Below, piece after piece: positions 23,664-35,318 of a stretch of 64,000 bases of DNA; the stretch's first letter is position 1; each line of letters begins with the position of its first letter. Source of the DNA: Centrapalus pauciflorus (Eukaryota > Streptophyta > Magnoliopsida > Asterales > Asteraceae); the NCBI GenBank assembly GCA_020465985.1, contig JAANYP010001767.1, positions 1 to 64,000 on the forward strand, read 5' to 3'. A program made the position numbers and the translations under genes. The notes beneath the pieces were generated by a model. The model worked only from the letters and a program-made list of their open reading frames with translations. It had not been told where the DNA came from and made no database searches.

Positions 23664-25813
23664 TGTAACATCCTAGGAATTTAAAGTGTTGTAATTGAGG
23701 ATATTTAACTTAAGTTATGTATCTAATAAAATCAAGTTGGATTATTGATTAAAGTTATGTATTCTGAAATTTGAAAAGTTGGTTTCTATGTTAAGTAATT
23801 AAGAAACTTTAGAATTTCAAACTATTACTTAAGTATAAGTGTTAGTGTGATAAAATAAAGATTGAAACTTTGTTTGATGAAATCAGATAAGTGGATGGGC
23901 CACTTATGTCATTTAACGAATGTTATGACTCCAAAGACTTTTGAGTCTTTCATTTGATCATTTTTCACCTCTTCACTTCCAAACACTTGCTCTCTCTGTA
24001 AAATCTCAGTTGGAAAACAAAATTCTTGAAGAAAATTCATGGATTAAGCTGATAATTATCAAGAACCAAGTGGAATTAAGGTAAGATAAATAATTTCTAA
24101 GTTTGGGGCTTTATTTTGAGAGTTGAATATGAAAAATCAGATTTTAAATGTGAGAAATTTTGGTTGCATGTATGCTATTCAAGTTGGAAAACATCAATTG
24201 AAGTTCCCAGAATTTTCAAAAACAAGAATCGACCACTGATTCATCCAGAAAGGTAAGAAATTTGAAGTTTTAAGAGTTTTTGTGTTCTTGAGGTTTTTCC
24301 TTATTTTCGGCTAAATCTGGAAGAATTTAGGTATTATAGATGGGGAAAATAGTGTAGTAACACCCCAATTATGTTGATATAACATTATTCCGGATTGCAT
24401 GTGGTTAAATATGAGTTTGGCAATTTTTTGATAAAAACTAGTAAGTTGTGACTGCATATCTGCAAGTCGACTCGGCGAGTCGCCAAGAACACATTGAAGA
24501 TCAGGAAAATTGCTAAGTGTTGAGACCCGAACTCAGATGGGACCTGAACTCGGATGAGACCCGAACTCGGATGGGTCAATTTCGAGTCAAGTTATTTTTG
24601 GTATTTCTCCGGTACAATGGAAATCCGGCCGAGATTCGAAATTCGGACCTCGACACGGCGAGTCGGACCAGCTGACTCGGCGAGTCGGTCACAGTACGTG
24701 CGAAACTCGTATCAGTTTTAAAGGACCCAAATTTCTGGTTTAAAAAGCAGATTTTAAGATAACTTTTGTACTATAATTAGACATTTAATGATGAGTTCTT
24801 TGGATATAATGATGATCCGAACATTGGGTTTCAAATATGAATTCTGGATGGCGAATCCAAAGAATTAACACGTAAATTTGTGAAACTTAACAAGAATGAT
24901 AATTAAATAGTCATTGATGGTATTTTCCTATGGAAATGTAACAGGTCCCTTGTAGTGTTGTTTAACACACAGTGGGGTATTTTTGGATTCCAGTTGAAAT
25001 TCCGAAGAGAAATAATAATTTGAAGTTAATTAAACGCACCGACTGTGAGTACTTAGGATTGTATATGCCTACATTTATTTTATGTTAGATGTGGTTCATT
25101 GAGGCTTGTTGTTTTACTTCGTTTGGCACTCTACTAACTTGCATTTATGTTGATGCACATTGTTGTTTGTTGCATGTTCGTGTTCTTTGTTGTGCATCTT
25201 CTGATGGGCATGCGAGCCATAACTGGTAAATTGATGCTACCGAGGCTATATGACCTGGAGCTAATCCCTCCGAGGTCTAGATGGGCAGGTGTAGCATCCC
25301 CGATGGTAATTATCGCCTCAATTGAATGTGTATTTCCGTGCAATGGCACGATTGAGCTGCGGCTCGTTTCCGTACTTCGTGTACGAAGAGAGTATACGGC
25401 GTTTGTTGCCGGTGTTACTCTTGTGTGCTGCATAAATATCTGTAGAATGTATATTCTCTGTACTCACTAAGCTTTGCTTACCCCTCAGTTGCTCACATTT
25501 TTCAGGAAAAAGAAAATCCGCTGTTGGACCTTCTAGTTAGGTCATATTTTGAAGTCTTCGAAGATTCTCTACTGCTTAATTGGTAAATGGAACATGGGGA
25601 CAATGATGTAATATTTGGGATGGTTGTAACAAATTATTGAGTACGTAGACTTAGACTGGAACCTTGTAGCATCGTAGAGTGTTTGACAATTTTATTTTAG
25701 TTATGTATTTTTAATTTCTTGTATTGTACTAAGTATTTTAGATCATTATTGCATTATGTCTTGTGATTAGTCCTGAGTAATGTAATTGTGGTTATTGTCG
25801 CAAGGGTGCCACA
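23664..25813 (+). repeat. G1 3' LTR
   Basis: Starts TGTAACATCC after a degenerate purine-rich tract and is placed to end at 25813 (GGGTGCCACA), about 2,150 bp with TGT...ACA ends. It has no credible ORF. TGTAACATCC is a familiar start of Tekay-like LTRs and is shared with G2 at 38578. The 3' edge is inferred because the 5' LTR is not in view. Confidence 0.7.
24468..24686 (+). repeat. CG-rich palindromes and a 17-bp tandem repeat in the G1 LTR
   Basis: Three near-identical palindromic words, CGACTCGGCGAGTCG at 24468-24482, CGACACGGCGAGTCG at 24651-24665 and GACTCGGCGAGTC at 24674-24686, flank a perfect-length 17-bp tandem triplicate at 24524-24574 (unit like GACCCGAACTCGGATGG). They stand out in an AT-rich LTR. 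Confidence 0.85.
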
Positions 25814-26436
<623 letters not shown>

Positions 26437-26531
26437 ACATACATACATACATACATACATACATACATACATACATACATACATACATACATACATACAT
26501 ACATACATACATACATACATACATACATACA

Positions 26532-26618
<87 letters not shown>
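26437..26618. repeat. Compound microsatellite (ACAT)n-(AT)n
   Basis: About 124 bp of ACAT tetramers (26437-26560) runs directly into about 58 bp of AT dinucleotides (26561-26618). The compound structure suggests the TA tract arose by point change and slippage at the edge of the tetramer tract. Confidence 0.95.
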
Positions 26619-26624
<6 letters not shown>

Positions 26625-27256
26625 GATTGACATTTGTATTTTTATTACCAATTTATATATAATTTTATATATTTACGTTGAGATTCAAATATATATCGAA
26701 CTTGCACCGATATATATATCTACGGATAATTAACTTTGTTTATTCATTTTGATATTAACTTTAATTATTGATTTTGATGGTAATATTGGTTTTTATATTA
26801 ACTTTAATTATTGGTTTTGATTTTAACTTCGTTTATTTGCTTTGATATTAAATTTGTTTATTGGTTTTGATATTATTTATTATACTAACTTTGTGTCATA
26901 AATAAAAAATTCGGTTCTAACCGGTCCGATATCAAAAATACCGTTATCGATACCGAGCTGGTACCAAAATTTATAATCGGTTTGGTACTCGTTACAAATA
27001 TTATACGTCAAAAAAATTTGGTACCACCCAGTTTGATACTGATACACTATTGATCCTGCCCCTGGCCTGAATCATAAAACACTGTTATCTATTACTTGTT
27101 AATGTTAATTAATTTAATTATACTTGAACTTATATTTAACTTCGAGTATCTATATATCTATAAAAGTTGAGTCCTCCATGTAATAAATGTGAGGACAAAT
27201 TCCATGTAATAAATAAGAATTGTTTATTACATAAATCTTAAACAAATTTTTTTTTT

Positions 27257-27478
27257 GATATTAAATATAATTTTATCTTTAATGATAAATCGATCATCCA
27301 AATTATTGCTTTAAATGTCAAATTGAAACCATCCACATTTTATGCTTTAATAATTAAAGCTCATGTTGATATTAAATATAATTTTATCTTTAATGATAAA
27401 TCGACCATCCAAATTCTTGTTTTAAATGTCAAATTGAAACCATCCACATTTTATGCTTTAATAATTAAAGCTCATGTT
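27257..27478 (+). repeat. 111-bp tandem duplication
   Basis: Two adjacent copies (27257-27367 and 27368-27478), nearly identical, both containing TTTAATGATAAATCGA and TTAATAATTAAAGCTCATG. Located about 100 bp inside the proposed Helitron left end. Confidence 0.92.
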
Positions 27479-27743
27479 GTAATTAGGCATATCATAAAAA
27501 TTGTTTTAAATGGACAAGAGACTAAGAATTGAAATGGGTATCACATTTTTAATACCCATTTTAGTAAGAATTAAATAAAAGTTTTAGTAAATAAATTTTG
27601 AATTAATAATTTGAACTCTAAATAACATTTTCTAAGAAACCAAAATTATACATTTATATTAATTAGGTAATTAAAAAATTTATATTGTTTGGGTCACCAT
27701 ATAAACTTTATTTATATTAAATGTATAAATAGAGAATAGAAAC

Positions 27744-28785
27744 TGTAGGGATATTGTGCCCGATACCAATTATAAAATATAAGAAATGTATTACGAATTA
27801 CAACTTAAGAAATGAAATTACAATACACATATATAAATAAAGTACGGAAATTAAAATTACAATACGAAAAATAAAGGCTGAGTCTCGTGTTTGACACGAT
27901 TCCTTAAAACAGATTCGAAGTCTGTTTCCCAGGGTACAACAGCCAAAGCAGCGTGTACTGCCGGAGGTAACCAACTTGCCTGAAAAATCACGTGAATTGA
28001 AGGTGTTCTTCGTTCTTGGAAGCAGCAACGTCTTGCCGTTCAAGTGCAAAAATTTCAAGAATACAAAGTGTTTTCCAAGTGTTTCAAGTATATCAAAATG
28101 TGTGTTTTGGTGTTTGCATCTCCATCCCTTTTATAGGAGATGAGTTGTAACAACAACTTAATTATATTCAATTGTAATAATAATAAAAAACCATTTTTTT
28201 ATTAATAATTAAATATAATAATTCTATCATTAAACCATGAGTTGTAAAAACAAATTAACTATATTTAATTGTAATAAAAAATATTTTTTATTAATAATTA
28301 AATATAATAATTCTATCATTAAACCATTTCTGTAACGGCTCTAGAATTGTCTAGATTCGTTCAAGACACGAACGCGGCTCGCACAAAAAAAATACCTTAT
28401 ACAAAGTACGAGGCAGATGCGAGTGCACACAAGTTTAATGATTTGCTATTGTTTGGACCCAAGTTTTGTCTTGGAGTAACTTGTCATGCTTGTCAAGCCT
28501 CCTCATTATAAACCACTCATGGTTTGGTCCATCTTCCTATGTGGGACAAGTTTTCACACTTTTAACTTGCATTTTCCCACATCAAACACCAATCTTTGAG
28601 CATCGATATCTCATTCATCTTAGCTCCGTTTTGGACGTTCTTTATATCGTTGTAATCCTCTCTTCAAGGAGAATACACACCCATAAAATACTAATTATAT
28701 ATCTCATAATATATATAATTATATTTGGTCCAAAAACATGGAAAATACACTTTTTCCTTTGAAAAATTCACACTTTTTTCCAACA
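27744..28785 (-). repeat. D1 3' LTR
   Basis: 1,042 bp, starting TGTAGGGATATTG and ending TTTTCCAACA on the plus strand. The minus strand has a TATA box (TATAAAA, 28135-28129). The polypurine tract beside it on the minus strand reads ATGTGGGGGATT. Confidence 0.93.
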
Positions 28786-29394
28786 ATCCCCCACATGAAT
28801 GAGAGATCGATCGAAAACACATTCCAATCATCCCCCACATGTATGAGATTGATCGAAGACACATAAAATTCCAATGAATTTTCAATGGTTGAAATCTTGC
28901 ATAGGATAGGTAGGTGTAAACCTTTGAACCTTCCCTTATGAAATGCACTTAGCCTTCTAGCCGTCAGTAGAACTCGATGTCTTTGAACTGAGCTGCCATT
29001 TGTGAAGACGACAATACACTTCACACAAGAATCTCCCTAACAAGGTTAACTCCTCATAGTCGTGTCCGTTATGGTCATGGAACACTAGCCTGGTTCTGCG
29101 AGAGCTACTAAGAATTGTGCCCCTACAATTCCACTCGAAGCGACCCCACTTCTCTCTCACATAGGTGATTTCTCCCGAATCATTAAAAGCATAATGATTT
29201 CGACCGAATCATTATAAAATGCTTAACCTCATTGTCACTAAAATGATTTTCTTCTAGAAATCATTTAGGAATGGACTAGGAGTTTTCCACAACCCCCCAC
29301 AGTGACCACACTTTATTCATACAAATAGGTTGTCCTTTTGAACCAAGATCTTGGGATCTCCAGTCAACAAGGTAAGGTTTTCCTTCGTATGAAT
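28786..29394 (-). other. D1 3' untranslated region
   Basis: About 600 bases without a gene between the RNase H end and the 3' LTR. A segment containing ATCCCCCACATG and GAGA(T)TGATCGAA is present twice (28786 and 28830), so the polypurine-like tract is duplicated. The rest shows no motif I can name. Confidence 0.7.
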
Positions 29395-32046
29395 TTATTC
29401 ATTCATGGGCTTTAGTCCCATTCCTTTTGACGACTTCAAAACTAACTCTCTATTTAGGCCTTTCGTAAGCGGATCCGCAATGTTATCTTTTGACTTCACA
29501 TAGTCAATAGTAATAACACCTGTTGAGAGTAGTTGTCGTATCGAATTATGCCGACGTCTAATATGTCTTGACTTACCATTATACATTATGCTATGCGCTC
29601 TACCAATCGCTGATTGGCTATCACAATGTATAGTAACGGCTGAAACGGGTTTCGGCCACTTTGGTATGTCTTCAATAAATTGACGTAACCATTCGGCTTC
29701 TTCACCACATTTATCTAATGCGATGAATTCAGATTCCATCGTAGATCTAGCTATCACTGTTTGCTTGGAAGACTTCCAAGAAATAGCAGCACCACCAAGT
29801 GTAAATACATATCCACTTGTAGATCTAGAATCTTTTATATCGGATATCCAATTCGCATCGCTGTATCCTTCTATCACAGCTGGATATCTCTCATAACGCA
29901 GTCCGTACTCTCGAGTATATCTCAAATACCGAAGTACTCGTATCACACTTTTCCAATGAATCCGACTCGGATTACTCGTGTACCTACTTAGCCTGCTTAC
30001 AGCATATGCTATGTCCGGTCTGGTACAAGACATTAGATACATTAGACTGCCTATAATTCTTGAGTATTCTAGTTGATTAACACTTTCACCTCTATTTTTT
30101 GATAGATGTTGACTAGTGTCAATCGGAGTTCTAGCTATACTAGAATCACCATTACTAAATTTCTCAAGAATTTTATCCACATAATGAGTTTGACTTAACA
30201 CAAGACTATCTTGGGTTCGTGTGATTTTAATACCAAGAATCACTTCCGCTAAACCCATGTCTTTCATGTCAAATTTGGATTTCAACATCTCTTTCGTTGA
30301 ATTAATCATTCTTTCGTTACTACCAACGATAAGCATATCGTCTACGTATAAACAAAGAATGACATATCCATGTTTTGTATCTTTCATGTACACACACTTG
30401 TCGCACTCATTAATTTTGAATCCACATTCTAGCATGACGTGGTCAAACTTTTGATGCCATTGTTTGGGAGCTTGCTTCAAGCCATATAATGACTTAACAA
30501 GCCTACAAACTTTCTTTCCACATCCAGGAGCACTAAAACCCTCGGGTTGCTCCATGTAGATTTCCTCTTCTAAATCACCGTTTAGAAAAGCCGTCTTCAC
30601 ATCCATTTGGTGCACTTCTAGATTTCTTATTGCGGCAATCGCAAGCACCAATCTAATGGATGTTATTAGCGTCACCGGCGAATATGTATCAAAGTAATCA
30701 ACACCCTCCTTTTGTTTGTAACCTTTGATTACCAACCGTGCTTTATATTTATCAATGGAACCATCAGGTTTCATTTTCCTCTTAAAATGCCATCGGTAAC
30801 CTAGTGTTTTACAACCTTCAGGAAGGTCCACTAGTTCCCAAGTATGATTTTGTAAAATTGACTCAATTTCACTCTTGATGGCTTCTTTCCATTGAGGTCC
30901 TTCAGAAGAAGTTACCGCGTCTCGGTAAGTTTTGGGTTCACTTTCAACCATGTAAGTGACAAAATCATCTCCATATGATTTTTCAACCCTTTTCCTTTTA
31001 CTTCTTCTAGGCTCAACCTCTTCTCTTTCAGGTTGTTCTAATGTCTCATCTTGGACATTTTCGTCAATTGATTTAGACGAACTAGCACGATCCTTTTGTA
31101 AACAAGGAAATATATTCTCAAAGAAGGATGCATTCCTTGATTCCATGATGGTATTCTTGTGAATTTCTGGATTTTTAGACTCATACACAAGAAACCGATA
31201 GGCACTACTATGATGTGCATAACCAATAAATATGCAATCAACCGTTTTAGGTCCTATCTTTTGAGCCTTAGGTGCCGGTACAACAACCTTTGCTAGGCAC
31301 CCCCACACTCGTAAGTACTTATAGGATGGCTCTCTTCCCATCCAAAGTTCATACGGTGTTTTATCCATTTTCTTGCGGGGTATCTTATTCAAAAGATAAG
31401 TAGCCGAGAGGATAGCTTCCCCCCACATTTCTTGGCTCATTCCCGAACTTATTAACATGGCATTCACCATTTCTTTCAATGTTCGGTTTTTTCTTTCCGC
31501 AATACCATTTTGTTGAGGTGAGTAAGGAGCGGTGAATTCGTGTCGGATTCCATGTTGAGCACATAAATCCGCAAACGGTGACACATATTCACCACCTCGA
31601 TCACTTCTTACAACCTTAATCTTTTTGTTGAGTTGGTTCTCAACCTCTTGTTTGTATAAAACAAACTTCTCGATTGCTTCATCTTTACTTTTCATCAAGT
31701 AAACATAGCAATATCTTGTACAATCATCAATAAACGTGATGAAGTACTTATTACCACCTCTCGTAGGAATGGATTTTAAATCACACACATCCGTGTGAAT
31801 CATATCAAGTGGTTCGATTATTCTTTCAACCGATTGGAAAGACGATCTTGTAAGTTTGGCTTCAACACAAGTTTGGCATTTATAATTTGAATCAATATGA
31901 AAAGATGGAATGCAATTTAACTTGATTAAACGACGTAAGGAATTAAAATTGACATGTCCAAGACGACCATGCCATACGTTAGAAGACTCTGTCAAATAAA
32001 CCGAATTTCTAGTCGTTTTATTAAAATTGCTTTTCAAAATCATCAA
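29395..32046 (-). CDS. D1 integrase, RT and RNase H (intact frame)
   Basis: An 883-codon open frame. The integrase zinc site is WHGRLGHVNF plus CQTCVEAK. DDE residues are present: DMIHTDVCD, VVRSDRGGEYVS and QQNGIAERKNRTL. RT has MDVKTAFLNGDLEEEIY, LYGLKQAPKQWHQ and the catalytic LYVDDML. RNase H has GYSDANWISDIKDSRSTSGY, ESEFIAL and KSKDNIADPLTKGL. It ends GMGLKPMNE. All catalytic residues I can see are intact. The upstream protease is in another frame (a small indel near 32050), so the full Pol is not continuous. Could supply integrase/RT activity if translated. Confidence 0.9.
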   Translation of the reverse strand: MMILKSNFNKTTRNSVYLTESSNVWHGRLGHVNFNSLRRLIKLNCIPSFHIDSNYKCQTCVEAKLTRSSFQSVERIIEPLDMIHTDVCDLKSIPTRGGNKYFITFIDDCTRYCYVYLMKSKDEAIEKFVLYKQEVENQLNKKIKVVRSDRGGEYVSPFADLCAQHGIRHEFTAPYSPQQNGIAERKNRTLKEMVNAMLISSGMSQEMWGEAILSATYLLNKIPRKKMDKTPYELWMGREPSYKYLRVWGCLAKVVVPAPKAQKIGPKTVDCIFIGYAHHSSAYRFLVYESKNPEIHKNTIMESRNASFFENIFPCLQKDRASSSKSIDENVQDETLEQPEREEVEPRRSKRKRVEKSYGDDFVTYMVESEPKTYRDAVTSSEGPQWKEAIKSEIESILQNHTWELVDLPEGCKTLGYRWHFKRKMKPDGSIDKYKARLVIKGYKQKEGVDYFDTYSPVTLITSIRLVLAIAAIRNLEVHQMDVKTAFLNGDLEEEIYMEQPEGFSAPGCGKKVCRLVKSLYGLKQAPKQWHQKFDHVMLECGFKINECDKCVYMKDTKHGYVILCLYVDDMLIVGSNERMINSTKEMLKSKFDMKDMGLAEVILGIKITRTQDSLVLSQTHYVDKILEKFSNGDSSIARTPIDTSQHLSKNRGESVNQLEYSRIIGSLMYLMSCTRPDIAYAVSRLSRYTSNPSRIHWKSVIRVLRYLRYTREYGLRYERYPAVIEGYSDANWISDIKDSRSTSGYVFTLGGAAISWKSSKQTVIARSTMESEFIALDKCGEEAEWLRQFIEDIPKWPKPVSAVTIHCDSQSAIGRAHSIMYNGKSRHIRRRHNSIRQLLSTGVITIDYVKSKDNIADPLTKGLNRELVLKSSKGMGLKPMNE

Positions 32047-32159
32047 TTTATTTTGAACATTCCATTCAAAGCAAAACCTTCTCCAACAAAATGACCATTC
32101 TTGGTCAAAACAAATTTATTCGATTCAAAAACCATTTTAAATGCAAACTTGTTTAATAG

Positions 32160-32672
32160 TCATCCGAAAACCAAAATCTTTCGAATTTCCGGTACATACA
32201 AAACATTTGTCAACTTAAGATCTTTCCCGGATGTCATTTTCAAGATCACATCGCCTTCACCTTTGACATCAACCGTATCAAAGTTTCCCATGAAGATCTT
32301 TTTTCCATTAACTACTTTCAAAGTAGTAAACAAACTTTTTTCCGAACACACATGTCGGGTAGAACCAGTGTCGATCCACCATTCATTCGGTTCAGATCTT
32401 ACCAATTATGCATCAGAAACCATTGCCGTGATATTCACATTCATCACACTTGCAACTTCACCATTGCCGTCAAGAACCACGCATGGTTCAAGATCCAAAT
32501 CAGAAAACAATTCTGATTTCTCAATATGATTGGCAAATTTACTCGCATTTTGAACTCCAATCATATCAACCATCTCATTAATCGATGGTTTAGCAATAGA
32601 TGTTATAGTTGAAGTCATTGACCGTGACACAACTCCATCTAACATTTTCATTTTTTTTTTCTTTAACGCCAA
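32160..32672 (-). pseudogene. D1 protease with a short unusual N-terminal frame
   Basis: The protease (32405-32160) has EWWIDTGSTRHVCS and NVLYVPEIRKIL; its frame ends at the TGA just below 32163, then continues as open sequence to about 32060. Upstream in the same frame, beyond a TAA (32406-32408), lies 32672-32409, starting MALKKKKMKMLDGVVS. This 88-codon piece sits where Gag should be but has no capsid domain and no CCHC knuckle. I do not recognise it. Confidence 0.7.
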
Positions 32673-32759
32673 AGAAAATAATTATAAGTAGTTGTGAATC
32701 TTCTTTTCAAACAAATACTTTATAAATTTTCAATAAAGAAAATTTTCTCACTTTATAAT

Positions 32760-33450
32760 AAAATTACACTTTTATTATAAACAACGTCAAATTAATTGAT
32801 CAAGTTTGATTCAACCGTTCAATTTAATCACTTTATAACAAAAGTAAATCTTTTGTTATGAACAATGTCAAATACTTCAATTGACAAAACTTGAATCAAC
32901 CGTTCAATTTAATAACTTTATAACAAAATTAAATCTTTTGTTATAAACAATGTCAAATACTTCAATTGACAAAACTTGAATCAACCGTTCAATTTAATCA
33001 CTTTATAACAAAATTAAATCCTTTTTATTATAACTGATTTTATCACTAAAATTGAATCTGCTGTTCAATTTAACACCAAAGTGATAACACCAAAGTGAAG
33101 AATGAATCAACCGTTCATTCAAACACTTGTAACCCGAACGAGAATAGTAACAAATTTTATATTAAAAGTTAAAATTGAATCATCCGTTCAATGTTTAAGA
33201 AACCAAAAGTGAATAATCGAATCTGCCGTTCAAATTAAAAACTTAATCAAGGCTGTTGCAAAAATTAAATCCGTCTCGAAACCAAAACTTGTTTGTAACG
33301 AAACAGAAATAATTAAATGAAATGGAAACACAATTGCTTCGAGACAAAACTCGTTTGAATCGAAACAATAATGTAATAGAAACTTTTACTTCGAGACAAA
33401 ACTTGTTTGAATCGAAGAAACAATTTCTCTAAAATTCCTAAATTTTATAA
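32760..33450 (-). repeat. D1 leader: 85-bp tandem repeats and CCGTTCAA motifs
   Basis: Between the short frame and the 5' LTR. An 85-bp unit is repeated about 2.6 times (marker word AACCGTTCAATTTAAT at 32813, 32898 and 32983). Beyond it, the word TTGAATCaaCCGTTCAA recurs with variation (near 33052, 33103, 33176 and 33217). A second word, TTCGAGACAAAACTTG plus GAATCGAA, recurs about three times (33270-33420). No ORF. Confidence 0.88.
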
Positions 33451-33483
33451 CCGGTATCGTGGTTGTAAAATCTGTTTTAAGAT

Positions 33484-34526
33484 TGTAAGGATATTGTGCC
33501 CGATACCAATTATAAAATATAAGAAATGTATTACGAATTACAATTCAAGAAATGAAATTACAATACACGGATATAAATAAAGTACGGAAATTAAAATTAC
33601 AATACGGAAAATAAAGGCTGAGTCTCGTGTTTGACACGATTCCCTTAAAACAGATTCGAAGTCTGTTTCCCAGGGTACAACAGCCAAAGCAGCGTGTACT
33701 GCCGGAGGTAACCAACTTGCCTGAAAAATCACGTGAATTGAAGGTGTTCTTCGTTCTTGGAAGCAGCAACGTCTTGCCGTTCAAGTGCAAAAATTTCAAG
33801 AATACAAAGTGTTTTCCAAGGGTTTCAAGTATATCAAAATGTGTGTTTTGGTGTTTGCATCTCCATCCCTTTTATAGGAGATGAGTTGTAACAACAACTT
33901 AATTATATTCAATTGTAATAATAATAAAAAACCATTTTTTATTAATAATTAAATATAATAATTCTATCATTAAACCATGAGTTGTAACAACAAATTAACT
34001 ATATCTAATTGTAATAAAAAATATTTTTTATTAATAATTAAATATAATAATTCTATCATTAAACCATTTCTGTAACGGCTCTAGAATTGTCTAGATTCGT
34101 TCAAGACACGAACGCGGCTCGCACAAAAAAAATACCTTATACAAAGTACGATGCAGATGCGAATACACACAAGTTTAATGATTTGCTATTGTTTGGACCC
34201 AAGTTTTGTCTTGGAGTAACTTGTCATGCTTGTCAAGCCTCCACATTATAAACCACTCATGGTTTGGTCCATCTTCCTATGTGGGACAAGTTTTCACACT
34301 TTTAACTTGCATTTTCACACATCAAACACCAATCTTTGAGCATCGATATCTCATTCATCTTAGCTCCATTTTGGATGTTCTTTATATCGTTGTAATCCTC
34401 TCTTCAAGGAGAATACACACCCATAAAATACTAATTATATATCTCATAACTATATATAATTATATTTGGTCCAAAAACATGGAAAATACCCTTTTTCCTT
34501 TGAAAAATTCACACTTTTTTCCAACA
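33484..34526 (-). repeat. D1 5' LTR
   Basis: 1,043 bp matching 27744-28785, TGTAAGGATATTG...TTTTCCAACA, ending at the GAAAC target duplication. It carries the same TATAAAA box. The sequence just left of 33484, where a primer site should be, does not match initiator tRNA-Met. Confidence 0.93.
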
Positions 34527-34830
34527 GAAACTCCATATAATATATAAAAAAATTGTACCTAAATAATATAACTACACATTATTTTAAAAAAAATCTAAAA
34601 CATTACTACTAAAAAATTTTAACTCTCATTACATATGATCATTGTTATGCAAAGAATTAAAAAAAATTGAATCTCTCATCACAATAAATACAATACTAAA
34701 CATTAATTATATACCGTTACACATATAAATATTGATGCACATATCTACAAATGACCATCCATTTCACAAAATGAGCTAGAAACTATAAATAGGTTCCTAT
34801 GACAAGATTGTTTTGTTATATTTCTAGCTT

Positions 34831-35318
34831 TCTCTCATAAAAATTCATCTACATTTGTTTGGCTATTTAATTTATATTTTTGGGTTCTTTTGGATTATGT
34901 ATGATATCAAGAATGTGTTCATTATTTAGTTTGTAGTTTTCTTTTAATATGTGTTAAAGATTAACGATCTTCATGGTTATGTTTCTATTTCAGTATGATG
35001 ATTTTCAACAAGGACCAAGGAATACTCAAAAGGGTTATAGTGTCATCTCATGTTCTTAAGACCGAGTGTTTCTCTCATAAAAATCCATCTTCATTTGTTT
35101 GGCTATTTAATATTTATATTTTTTTTGAGTTCTTTTAGATTATGTATGATATAAAGAATGTGTTCATTATTTAGTTTATAATTTTCTTTTCATATATGTG
35201 TTAAAGTTTAACGATCTTCATGTTTATGTTTCTATTTCAGTATGATGATTTTCAAAAAGGATCAAGGAATACTTAAAAGGGTGATAGTGTCGTCTCATGT
35301 TCTTAAGACTAAGTGTTT
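34831..35318 (+). repeat. 240-bp tandem duplication with exon-like segments
   Basis: Copy 1 at 34831-35070 and copy 2 at 35071-35318, both starting TCTCTCATAAAAAT. Each has a splice-acceptor-like tract (TTTCTATTTCAG near 34983 and 35229) followed by an open stretch starting ATGATGATTTTCAA. In that stretch, of six differences I count, four are silent. This could be a captured gene fragment; I cannot identify the gene. Confidence 0.7.

Larger units (their letters stand above)
6266..25813 (+). mobile_element. Old Tekay/Del-like gypsy chromovirus G1, interrupted by E1 and B1
   Basis: A plus-strand Ty3/gypsy element in two pieces: gag/protease/RT start (6266-7727) and RT/RNase H/integrase/chromodomain (21258-23626), followed by a 3' LTR (23664-25813). 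The two halves of RT join exactly across B1: the target duplication GTTTC at 7723-7727 is repeated at 21258-21262. The chromodomain after integrase places it with plant chromoviruses, and its RT and integrase look like the Tekay/Del clade. Many stops and frameshifts show it is long dead. Its 5' LTR is hidden left of E1. Confidence 0.85.
27744..34526 (-). mobile_element. Copia retrotransposon D1, structurally complete but Gag-less
   Basis: A 6,783-bp minus-strand insertion with LTRs at 27744-28785 and 33484-34526 and target duplication GAAAC (27739-27743 and 34527-34531). The LTRs differ at about 20 positions by eye (about 2%). Sense order: 5' LTR, tandem-repeat leader, a short reading frame, protease, then one long frame for integrase-RT-RNase H. 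No capsid domain or CCHC knuckle is seen, so mobilisation would need Gag from another element. No initiator-Met primer site is recognised beside the 5' LTR. Confidence 0.93.

Noticed and set aside
25147..25470. 107-codon ORF in the G1 LTR as a small gene
   Set aside because: It lies wholly inside the LTR, an overlapping antisense ORF of similar size exists, and no domain is recognised.
34206..34547. 113-codon ORF in the D1 LTR
   Set aside because: The same ORF occurs in the partner LTR (28466-28762) with a different end; it is chance coding in U5/U3 sequence.
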